NCBI RefSeq assembly: GCF_964222135.1
Contig: NZ_CAXQBR010000050.1
Location: 1 to 42,957 of the forward strand
DNA: 42,957 nt
From: Euzebya sp.
Lineage (GTDB): Bacteria > Actinomycetota > Nitriliruptoria > Euzebyales > Euzebyaceae
Direction of reading: 5' to 3'
Positions 26,018 to 33,298 of this stretch are shown in pieces; the stretch's first letter is position 1, and each line of letters opens with the position of its first letter. The position numbers and the translations under genes are program-made. Under the pieces are notes generated by a model that did not search any database, had not been told where the DNA came from, and worked only from the letters and a program-made list of their open reading frames with translations.

Positions 26018-26817
26018 GCGCCGCCGGCCGATCCGCAGATCCCGGCTTGGACCCCCACTTCGAGGCTGCCCTGCGGGACCTCGCAGAGACACGTCGACAA
26101 CTCGAGGCGGGGGAGATCGACCACCGCACCGCCGAGGAGTTGTCCCGCCGCTTCGAACTCGATGCGGCCAAGGCGATCGGTGCACGGGCACGAATCGATG
26201 ACGAGGACGCCCATCCCGGTGAGATGAGCCACGGCCGCAGTGCCGTCCGGACGCTGACCGGCATCGTCGCGGTGGTGGTCGTCATCGTCGTCGCGACGGT
26301 CCTCCTGGTGCGCTCTGCCGATGAGCGCGAGCCAGGCGAGCTCATCACGGGGAACGTCGACGGGGCGGCGGGCGCGGGCCGGGATCGGTCCGAGGTCACC
26401 AACGAGGAGATGGAGGCGGTGGTCGCCGAGAACCCGTCGGTCACCGGCATGCGAATGCGGCTTGCGGACCGGTACTTCGCCGAAGGTGAGTACGACCTCG
26501 CCCTCGATCACTACATGGCGGTGCTGGAACACCGCGACGAACCCACGGCCATGGCTCGCATCGCCTGGATCCTGCACGACAGCGGAGAAGTCGAGCTCGC
26601 CGAGCAGATGGTGCGTCAAAGCCTGCGGCGGGCCCCCGACCACGTCGAGGCGCGGTGGACCCTCGCCAACATCCAACTCGCCGGTCTGGCGAACCCGCAG
26701 GCTGCAGCCGAGACGCTCCGGAGCCTGCGTGACGACCCGGACCTGCGACGTGAGGACCGTGTGCTCGTCGAGAACCTCCTCGTCCTGGCAGAACAAGCGC
26801 TGTCCGATGAGCGCTGA
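26014..26817 (+). CDS. ccmI: CcmI-like TPR protein of the heme lyase
   Basis: 267 residues from the GTG at 26014 that overlaps the ccmH stop. A coiled cytoplasmic start (LRDLAETRRQLEAGEIDHRTAEEL) is followed by one membrane helix (about 85-100) and an outer TPR region (MRMRLADRYFAEGEYDLALDHY and further repeats). This is the split CcmH/CcmI arrangement, in which CcmI binds apocytochrome c and presents it to CcmF. The sequence is divergent; topology and position support the name. Confidence 0.78.
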   Translation: MSAAGRSADPGLDPHFEAALRDLAETRRQLEAGEIDHRTAEELSRRFELDAAKAIGARARIDDEDAHPGEMSHGRSAVRTLTGIVAVVVVIVVATVLLVRSADEREPGELITGNVDGAAGAGRDRSEVTNEEMEAVVAENPSVTGMRMRLADRYFAEGEYDLALDHYMAVLEHRDEPTAMARIAWILHDSGEVELAEQMVRQSLRRAPDHVEARWTLANIQLAGLANPQAAAETLRSLRDDPDLRREDRVLVENLLVLAEQALSDER

Positions 26818-27406
26818 CCTCCGTCCGCGTGGCAGGTGGATCCGGCGTGGAGCCGTCCTGGCCGCCATCGCGGCGTTGCTCCTCGCCGCCGCCTTCGGCA
26901 CGCGCTTCGGCCGTGATCCCACACTCGTCGATTCGCCACTGATCGGGCAACCCGCGCCACCGATCGATCTCATCCGGTTGGACGGAGAGGCGTCGTGGTC
27001 CCTCGCAGACCAGGCCGGCGACATCGTCGTCGTGAACTTCTGGGCGTCGTGGTGCGTCCCCTGCCGTGAGGAGCACGACGACCTCGTCGCAGCGGCGGCA
27101 CAGTACGAGCGGGCGGGTGTGTCCTTCGTGGGGATCGTCTACCAAGACGACCCGTCACAAGCCGTAGCCTTCCTCGACGAGCTCGGGCACGGCTACCCAC
27201 ACCTCGTGGATCCCGGCTCCCGCACGGCGATCGACTACGGGGTGTTCGGGATCCCCGAGACCTACTTCATCGACCGCGACGGCACCGTCGTCGCAAAGGT
27301 GACAGGCGCCAGCGACCTGGAGCTGCTCACCCGCACCCTGGACACGATCCTCGCGGGCGACGTTCCCGAGAGCGCAACGCGGCCCGGGTACCAGAACCAA
27401 CGCTGA
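26807..27406 (+). CDS. ccmG: Membrane-anchored thioredoxin CcmG/DsbE (TlpA-like)
   Basis: 199 residues from the ATG at 26807, overlapping the ccmI stop by 11 bases. Signal anchor at about 15-31, then a thioredoxin fold with NFWASWCVPCREE (C83, C86) and the cis-proline GIPETYFID (P150) characteristic of CcmG/DsbE. It reduces cytochrome cysteines before heme attachment and is itself reduced by CcdA (divergent gene at 20024-20746). It is the last gene of the operon. Confidence 0.92.
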   Translation: MSADLRPRGRWIRRGAVLAAIAALLLAAAFGTRFGRDPTLVDSPLIGQPAPPIDLIRLDGEASWSLADQAGDIVVVNFWASWCVPCREEHDDLVAAAAQYERAGVSFVGIVYQDDPSQAVAFLDELGHGYPHLVDPGSRTAIDYGVFGIPETYFIDRDGTVVAKVTGASDLELLTRTLDTILAGDVPESATRPGYQNQR

Positions 27407-27506
27407 CCCTGTGGCCGGCTTTGACGAATGCTCAATGGCACCGACCTGCACGTGCCCCCACACACCCAGGCCGGCCTCGAGCGGGATCACCGAGGGCTCT
27501 GGCTGT

Positions 27507-27522
27507 GGCGGCCTCTGCCGCC
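27507..27522 (+). terminator. Possible hairpin after the ccm operon
   Basis: GGCGGC-CTCT-GCCGCC forms a perfect 6-base stem 100 bases after ccmG. No T-run follows, so it is at best a weak or Rho-assisted terminator. Another short dyad, GTTGT-N7-ACAAC, lies at 27600-27616. Confidence 0.3.
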
Positions 27523-27692
27523 GGCCGCCCGCGGACCGGCAACACGTCTCGGGCCTGCTCGGCATGCGGCAGGTCGAGGCACAGGAGTCAAATCCATCCG
27601 TTGTCATCATCACAACACTCCAACGAGGATTAGGATGAGCAGCGTACCCGGCCATCGTTGGGTGACGCTGCCCTACGGCCGCGGCGGAAGGA

Positions 27693-27898
27693 GTGGACGT
27701 GGACGACACCGAGGCGAGCGTGCTCATCGGGTCCCCAAGCGTGCTGGTAGATGGCGGGGACCTGTTCGCGCAGGGCGGTGAGCCGATGGGGTTGTCTGTC
27801 AGTTGTCCTGTCGGATCTACCGGACCCCAGAGGGGCCGGCTGGCTCTCCTGCCCTGGAGCAACTCCGCGCCGCGCTGACACGGAGGATCCCCCGGTGA
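27693..27898 (+). pseudogene. Thioredoxin/alkylmercury-lyase-associated family remnant
   Basis: The plus strand reads EASVLIGSPSVLVDGGDLFA and then, after a frameshift at about 27800, SCRIYRTPEGPAGSPALEQL. This pair of motifs is the C-terminal half of small thioredoxin-like proteins often found with mercury genes. The N-terminal half with the redox cysteines is missing. The stop at 27896-27898 overlaps the GTG of the next methyltransferase gene, so the two were once coupled. The family name is from memory of the motif, hence moderate confidence. Confidence 0.6.
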
Positions 27899-28677
27899 CG
27901 GGTGGGCCGGATGCCGATCACGAGCTGGAGACGGTGCTGAACCGGCGGGCGACCCCTCTCGTCGCGGTGGTCGCCACTGCAGGGATCGTCCGGTGGTGGC
28001 GCCGTGGACGAGCGAGCCGTCCGTCGGTTCTGGATGCTGCAGGGGTCCGACGGCTGTATGACCGGATGGCGCCGCTCTACGATGTAGCGACGTTGGCCTA
28101 CCAGGCGGTGGGTGCCTACCGGTTGGCGGACGAGGCCATCGCGACGTTGGGTCTGCAGCCTGGTGACATGGTGGTGGACCTGGGTACCGGGACGGGACGA
28201 AACCTGCCGTTGCTCGCTGAGGCTGTGGGTTCGAGTGGCCGGGTGGTCGGGGTGGACGTGTCACCGGGCATGTTAGAGCGGGCCCGGCGCCGGGTGGAGC
28301 GCGCCGGCGTCGACGTGGTGGAGCTGGTTGAGGCTGACATCGCCACCTACGAGCTTCCGCCGGGCACGTCGGCGGTCATGGGCTCCTTCGCCATGGAGAT
28401 GCTGCCGGATTACCGCGAGGTCATCGATCGTCTTGTCACCCAGCTCCCCACTGGTGGGCGGGTGGCCGTCACCGGTCTCCGTGATCCTGAGGGATGGCCG
28501 CGGTGGCTTGTGCGGCTGGTGTCGGCGATCAACCGCCCCTTCGGGGTGTCCGAGGCCTATCGGGACCATCGGCCGTGGGAGGCGGTGGAGGCGGTGACGT
28601 CCGACACGGCGTATGTCGAGATGCTGGGCGGGGCCATCTACTTGGCCGCCGGCACCGTGCCGGAGCGTCCCCGCTGA
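27895..28677 (+). CDS. UbiE-like SAM-dependent methyltransferase with N-terminal hydrophobic segment
   Basis: 260 residues from the GTG at 27895. A short hydrophobic helix (PLVAVVATAGIVRWWRR, about 21-37) may tether it to the membrane. The catalytic domain has DLGTGTGRNLPLLAEAVG, VVGVDVSPGMLERARRR and the MEMLPDYREVIDRL region typical of Methyltransf_11/25. The substrate is unknown; a lipid or quinone is plausible for a membrane-tethered enzyme. Its start overlaps the thioredoxin-like remnant. Confidence 0.8.
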   Translation: MTGGPDADHELETVLNRRATPLVAVVATAGIVRWWRRGRASRPSVLDAAGVRRLYDRMAPLYDVATLAYQAVGAYRLADEAIATLGLQPGDMVVDLGTGTGRNLPLLAEAVGSSGRVVGVDVSPGMLERARRRVERAGVDVVELVEADIATYELPPGTSAVMGSFAMEMLPDYREVIDRLVTQLPTGGRVAVTGLRDPEGWPRWLVRLVSAINRPFGVSEAYRDHRPWEAVEAVTSDTAYVEMLGGAIYLAAGTVPERPR

Positions 28678-28725
28678 TCCATCACGAGCTCTCCGCGGCC
28701 GCCGGTGGTCGGAGCCGGGTGGCGG

Positions 28726-29310
28726 TCATCCGAGCGCGGTGGATGCGATGGTGAAGACGGCGAACCCGAGCAGGAGGGCGACGGAGGAGGTCTTTGAGTC
28801 GTCGTCGCTCTCGTGGGCCTCCTGGATCATGTCCTCGAACGCCGCGACGGTGAAGAGACCTGCGGTGCCGACGAGGGCCGCGAGTTGGTAGCCTTCGGGT
28901 CGTCCGCGCAACAGCAGGAATGACAGCGCTGCCCCGGTGAGGACGGGCAGGACCGCGGCGGCGGACAGCCACAGCCGTCGACGGCGGGGCACGTCGTTGG
29001 CTCGGAAGGTCATCGTGGCCGCGGCGCCCTCGGGGATGTCGGCGAGGATCTGCCCGATGGCGAGCACGAGGCCGACGCCTGATCCGATCGAGGTGCCGGC
29101 GCCGATCATGAGGCCGTCACCGAAGAGGTCCGTCGCGATGGCGAGGTAGATCAGCCACATCCGTCCTCCGGTGGTGCTGCGCCGTTCGATCAACGCCTGG
29201 GCGACGAGGTACAGCACCCCCCCGGTCGTGAATGCCGCCGCGATGTGCCAGCCGTTGAGCACGTCGAGGGCTCGCGGCATGATCTCGACGGCGACCACCG
29301 CGACGACCAC
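28726..29310 (-). CDS. ZIP-like divalent metal transporter with a damaged 5' end
   Basis: Open from the GTG at 29310 (194 residues), but similarity to the copy at 16547-17253 continues upstream in frame to about 29437 (LLALLPAAGNITGGTIAEL). That part has no start codon: an ATG at 29490, which overlaps the M23 stop by 4 bases, reads 16 codons into an in-frame TGA at 29440-29442. Either the gene is broken by that stop, there is a sequence error, or a short protein lacking the first helix is made. ZIP features include ATDLFGDGLMIGAG, LADIPEGAAATMTF (like HNxPEG) and FEDMIQEAHE. It should import divalent cations. Confidence 0.72.
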   Translation of the reverse strand: MVVAVVAVEIMPRALDVLNGWHIAAAFTTGGVLYLVAQALIERRSTTGGRMWLIYLAIATDLFGDGLMIGAGTSIGSGVGLVLAIGQILADIPEGAAATMTFRANDVPRRRRLWLSAAAVLPVLTGAALSFLLLRGRPEGYQLAALVGTAGLFTVAAFEDMIQEAHESDDDSKTSSVALLLGFAVFTIASTALG

Positions 29311-29486
29311 TCCGGCGGCTGCGTGCAGCGCGCGGTTGCGCCATGCGTCCGATGGGGGGCTGAGCTCGGCGATCGTGCCGCCGGTGATGTTGCCGGCGGC
29401 GGGCAGGAGGGCGAGCAGGAGCGCGAGGAGGATGGGCGATCAGTCCCAGTGGGGCACTACCCGGTGTGGCGCCGGAGGCTTGGGGG

Positions 29487-30572
29487 TCATGAACTGCGAC
29501 AGAGCAGGTCGGCGAGAGGGAACGGGTTGACCGTCGGCCCGCCGCCGGGCCGGACCTGCCAGTGGAGGTGCGGAGGGGTGCCGGCGGCGTTTCCGGAGGT
29601 GCCGGCCAGGCCGATGACGTCGCCGGCTGAGACCTGCTGGCCGGTCCGGACGGTGGTGGCGTCGAGGTGAGCGTAGTAGTAGGCGTTGCCGGCGACGTCC
29701 TCGAGGTTCACCGTCAGGCCTCCAAGCCGGTTGTCGCCGACCCTGACGGTGCCGTCGGCGACGGCGTAGACGGGGGTGCCGCGGGCGGCGAACATGTCAA
29801 CCCCTTCGTGGCCCCGACCGCCTGAGCGGGGGGCGCCCCAGGAGTCGGTGAAACCGTTGGGCAGACCCAGCGGGCAGGCCATAGTGGGTGGTGGCTGGTC
29901 GAGATGGGTGGCCGCGCGTGCCGCCTCTTCGGCAGCAGCTCGGCGTGCGGCTGCGCGCCGAGCGTCTTCCAGGCGGTCTTGTGCGGAGGTGACCACCGCC
30001 CGCGTAGCGGCCAGCTCGGCCTCCAGACGTCGGCGGGCATCGGCCAGGTCGGCGGCGCCCGCGGCGACTCCGACGAGCGTCATGGCGTGCTGGGCGACCT
30101 CGTCGGCGACGAGGTCAGTGGTCCGTCGCAGCCGGTCGGCGCGGGCGGCCATGCCCACGGGGAGCCGTTGGAGCAGCGCGATGCGATGCAGGGCGGATCC
30201 GACAGAGGGAGATGCCTGGACCGCGTCGATCGCCCACTCCGCGAATCCTCCGGGACGCATGTACAGGCGTCGGATCGCCACCTCGACGCCAGCTCGTGCC
30301 GATGCCACGCGCCCGCGGGCTGCATCGACGCGTTGCCCTACGTCCCCCCGTTCGTCCTCCAGGCGGGCCAGATGGCTGATCGCCTCCTCGTACTCGCCGC
30401 TCAGCCGGTCGAGCCCGGCCTCGACGGACGTCAGTGCGTCACGAGCCTCGTCGAGTTGCACCTCGGCGTCCTCGACGTCCAGCCCTGCCGCGCCGCTCGG
30501 GACCGCGACGACCACGACCAGCAGCACGGTCACGGCCAGCCGGCTGGGTGTAGGGACCGGTGGACTTCTCAT
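29487..30572 (-). CDS. Secreted M23 peptidase with N-terminal coiled coil (EnvC/LytM-like)
   Basis: 361 residues. Signal peptide at about 10-29, a long Ala/Glu/Arg coiled coil (about 33-220), then an M23 domain with the zinc motif HEGVD (H255, D259), middle His H302 (YYYAHLD) and HLHW (H335, H337). All catalytic residues are present, so it should cut peptidoglycan crosslinks. It has a 4-base overlap with the small membrane gene upstream and ends on ATGA into the ZIP-like gene. It is one of three M23 proteins in this operon run. Confidence 0.9.
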   Translation of the reverse strand: MRSPPVPTPSRLAVTVLLVVVVAVPSGAAGLDVEDAEVQLDEARDALTSVEAGLDRLSGEYEEAISHLARLEDERGDVGQRVDAARGRVASARAGVEVAIRRLYMRPGGFAEWAIDAVQASPSVGSALHRIALLQRLPVGMAARADRLRRTTDLVADEVAQHAMTLVGVAAGAADLADARRRLEAELAATRAVVTSAQDRLEDARRAAARRAAAEEAARAATHLDQPPPTMACPLGLPNGFTDSWGAPRSGGRGHEGVDMFAARGTPVYAVADGTVRVGDNRLGGLTVNLEDVAGNAYYYAHLDATTVRTGQQVSAGDVIGLAGTSGNAAGTPPHLHWQVRPGGGPTVNPFPLADLLCRSS

Positions 30573-30862
30573 GGGTCGCGGGGTGGGGGGCCGTCATCGT
30601 CGGCTGCGGCGTCGGGTGAGCTCCGGGGATGAGGCTCGGTGGGCTTCTGGGGGTCACCGCCCCCCACCGCGTCGTCGTGGCCGGCTGGCGACGGCGGCTG
30701 TGGTGTGGACGTCCTGGTCATGACACGCCGGACCATGAGCCCCAGGACGGTGACGGCCACGGTGACCGTGACCAGGAATGCGATGGTGGGGCCCGCGCCG
30801 CCGCTGTCCTGGGTGGTCGCGAGGAGCGGTGGGATGCCCGATGCGACGACGTGCACCGTCAT
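30569..30862 (-). CDS. Small single-helix membrane protein, function unknown
   Basis: 97 residues with one membrane helix (TIAFLVTVTVAVTVLGLMVRR, about 26-46), then a Pro/Asp-rich cytoplasmic tail. The N-terminus (MTVHVVASGIPPLLATTQDSG) has no clear cleavage site. No family is recognised. It overlaps both neighbours by 4 bases, which argues that it is a real gene of the operon. Confidence 0.65.
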   Translation of the reverse strand: MTVHVVASGIPPLLATTQDSGGAGPTIAFLVTVTVAVTVLGLMVRRVMTRTSTPQPPSPAGHDDAVGGGDPQKPTEPHPRSSPDAAADDDGPPPRDP

Positions 30863-31428
30863 GTCTGGTCCGCTTCCGGGGCGTCTGGGGGACGGGGTGT
30901 CCGGTCGGTTCCGGGCACGAAGGGGTCTTCGACGGCGTAGGCTTCGATGAAGGTCTCGATGGCGGACAGGTCGAGGTCGTCACAGCGCTGGACCACACCC
31001 CACGCGGTCATCGCCACGGCGCTGTCATCAAGCCGTTCGTACGGGGTGACGGCGGCCTGGCCGGCGTGGGCGGACTCGATGCGGTCGGTGAGCGACTGCA
31101 CGTCGTCCTCGGCGAGTTCGTCGTAGGTGATCACGACCGCGCCTGACTCAAGGATGCTGACCTGCTGTGGTTCACTGAGGGCGTTGGACGGCGGGTAGAT
31201 GGCGATGTCCAGCGCACCAGATGCGTGCCATCCCGACGAGGGAGGCACAGAGCTGTAGGGCACCGGCGGCTTCGCATCGCCGAGGAGGTGGCTGCCGAAC
31301 TGCACCAGGGGGAACTCCGGTGCATCACAGGACGCGGTGGCCGACGGCTGGTCTCCCGTGCCCGTGTCACCACACCCGACCAGCCCGAAGAGCATGACCA
31401 GCGGCCCGAGCACGTGCAGCGGCTTCAT
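30859..31428 (-). CDS. DUF3105-type lipoprotein
   Basis: 189 residues with a lipobox (FGLVGC, Cys about 19). The mature part follows the DUF3105 plan: PPSSGWHASG, then LSEPQQVSILESGAVVITYDEL, then VTPYERLDDSAVAMTAWGVVQRC. The His of the usual ALEHG motif is replaced (SILESG). DUF3105 has no known activity but recurs with copper and redox genes in this window. The start overlaps the thioredoxin-fold gene by 4 bases. Confidence 0.7.
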   Translation of the reverse strand: MKPLHVLGPLVMLFGLVGCGDTGTGDQPSATASCDAPEFPLVQFGSHLLGDAKPPVPYSSVPPSSGWHASGALDIAIYPPSNALSEPQQVSILESGAVVITYDELAEDDVQSLTDRIESAHAGQAAVTPYERLDDSAVAMTAWGVVQRCDDLDLSAIETFIEAYAVEDPFVPGTDRTPRPPDAPEADQT

Positions 31429-32375
31429 GCCGTGGCGGTCGCGAGGGCGGCGATCTCATCGGGCAGGACGGTGAGGGGGCCGTCGAGCCGGCCGACGACC
31501 GTGCCGGCGCCATCGATCCCGAAGATCCACGGCTCGGATTGCAACTGGAAGGCCTCGACCTGGTCGGCCAGGGTGGTGCCCGCGTCGCTGAACACCTCGA
31601 GGTGGATCCACTCGATGCCCTCGGGCACCTCACCGCCGGTCCGCACGTCCTCGACCACGTCCACCGTCGGCCCGCAGATCGCCGTCTCACAGAACGCCGG
31701 GGTGGCGATGGTCAACATGACCGGCCGTCCCTCAGCGAGGGCGGTGTCCAGGCTGGCGGCGTGCATGTCACAGGGAGGCTGACGGGTGCAGATGGACTCG
31801 AACCCCAATGGGTCATCCAGTGTCGGGGTGGCGACCGCCGGAGCTTCTTCACCGGTGGCCAGCACCACCGAGGATTCCGGGTCGGCGACCCGCAGGGCCG
31901 TCTGCCCGGCCCCGCCGTCGGCGGTCACGGCGATCAACGGCACCGTGCCGGCCTCCGGCAGGTCCAGGCGGACCGAGTACATGCCCAAGGGCTGGTTGGG
32001 GACGTCGTGGAACGTCGTGGTCAACGGTCCCTGCAGCGCCTCGTTCATCCTGACGCCGGCGTACACCGTCACCTCCTGGTCACGGACCGGGGTGTTGTCC
32101 GGTCCGACCAGTCCGAAGGCGAAGAGCCGATCCTCGCCGGTGAGCGTCTCGAAGCTCGCGTTGATGACCGACAGGTCGGCCGTGCGGTCCGGGGCGATCT
32201 GCTCCAACAAGGTGGCCTGAGCGGCTTCGCTGACCGGTGTGGCGGCGATGTCGGTGCCGTCGTCATCGGACTCACAGCCGACGACCAGCAGAGCCATGGC
32301 GGCGGTCGCGCCACGCAGCAGCGTCCGGCGTGTCGGCGTGCGGGCAGGGTGGGTCGTGTGTTCCGTGTGGATCAC
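31425..32375 (-). CDS. Thioredoxin-fold lipoprotein with possible Tat signal
   Basis: 316 residues. The N-terminus has a twin-arginine-like TRRTLLRGATAAM and lipobox LLVVGC (Cys about 34). A beta-rich domain (about 60-165) precedes a TlpA-like domain with paired cysteines in SICTRQPPCDMH and FCETAICGP, then WIFGIDGAGTVVGRLDGPL, a thioredoxin C-terminal strand. The CETAICGP site resembles a redox CxxxxC rather than a classical CxxC. It probably acts in thiol or metal transfer at the cell surface. It overlaps both neighbours. Confidence 0.7.
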   Translation of the reverse strand: MIHTEHTTHPARTPTRRTLLRGATAAMALLVVGCESDDDGTDIAATPVSEAAQATLLEQIAPDRTADLSVINASFETLTGEDRLFAFGLVGPDNTPVRDQEVTVYAGVRMNEALQGPLTTTFHDVPNQPLGMYSVRLDLPEAGTVPLIAVTADGGAGQTALRVADPESSVVLATGEEAPAVATPTLDDPLGFESICTRQPPCDMHAASLDTALAEGRPVMLTIATPAFCETAICGPTVDVVEDVRTGGEVPEGIEWIHLEVFSDAGTTLADQVEAFQLQSEPWIFGIDGAGTVVGRLDGPLTVLPDEIAALATATA

Positions 32376-33298
32376 CAGGTCTCCTCACAATCGGCGCAGT
32401 GGGCGTGGTCGGGCACTTCGACTTGCAGCGTGGAGTGGCTGATGCCGTGCTCGGTGCGCAGGAGGTCACGGGCGCGGTCGAGCACCACGTGGTCGTCTCC
32501 GCCGTCGGCGATCCGGAGGTGGGCACTGACCACATCCATCCCGGATGTCAGCGTCCAGACGTGGAGGTCGTGGACGTCGGTGACATCTGGCAGGCCGGTC
32601 AGGTCGGCACGGATCGTGTCGACGTCGACGTGCGGCGGAGCCTGTTGCAACAGGACCCTGAGCGCCTTGCTGCCCAGGCGCCAGGTCCGCGGCAGCACGA
32701 ACAGGCCGATGCCGACGGCGAAGATCGGGTCGATCAGCGTGAACCCGGTGGTCTGGATGACGATCGCGGCGATGATCACCCCGACCGAGCCGAGGGTGTC
32801 GGCGAGGACCTCGAGGTAGGCGCCTTCGACGTTGAGTGACTCGCCTGCGCCCCGTCTGAGCAACAGGTAGGCGATCACGTTCACGACCAGACCGACGACG
32901 GCGACGACGAGCAGCGGGGTGCTGAGGACCTCAGGCGGATCACCGAAGCGGCGGACGGCCTCGACGAGGATCCAGATGGCCACGCCGAAGAGCAACACCG
33001 CGTTGGCGAGTGCGGCGAGGATCTCCAGGCGGTACAGCCCGAACGTCCGATGCGATGCCGCGTCGCTCCGGATGGCCGCCTGGATGGCGGCCAACGCCAT
33101 GCCCAACCCGAGGACGTCGGTGAACATGTGTGCCGCATCACCCAGCAGCGCCAAGGAGTTGGTGATCAGCCCCCCGATGAGCTCCACGAGGAAGTAGCCG
33201 CCGGTCAGGCACGCCGCCGCCAAGAGGGGGCGGCGGTGGGCGGCTCCCGCGTGGGCGGCGTTGACGTGTGCGTGGTCATCACCCATGTCGGTCCTCAT
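32372..33298 (-). CDS. Cation diffusion facilitator (CzcD/ZitB-like) metal exporter
   Basis: 308 residues; the start at 33298 overlaps the copCD stop, with an alternative ATG at 33286 behind GAGGA. The His-rich N-terminus is followed by six helices with the metal motif GDAAHMFTD (H57, D61) in helix 2 and the matching HxxxD-like site in helix 5. The C-terminal cytoplasmic domain has VTDVHDLHVWTLTSGMDVVSAHL, a CDF signature. It exports Zn/Cd/Co by proton exchange. It ends with HCADCEETW, a short Cys/His tail that may bind metal. Confidence 0.92.
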   Translation of the reverse strand: MRTDMGDDHAHVNAAHAGAAHRRPLLAAACLTGGYFLVELIGGLITNSLALLGDAAHMFTDVLGLGMALAAIQAAIRSDAASHRTFGLYRLEILAALANAVLLFGVAIWILVEAVRRFGDPPEVLSTPLLVVAVVGLVVNVIAYLLLRRGAGESLNVEGAYLEVLADTLGSVGVIIAAIVIQTTGFTLIDPIFAVGIGLFVLPRTWRLGSKALRVLLQQAPPHVDVDTIRADLTGLPDVTDVHDLHVWTLTSGMDVVSAHLRIADGGDDHVVLDRARDLLRTEHGISHSTLQVEVPDHAHCADCEETW

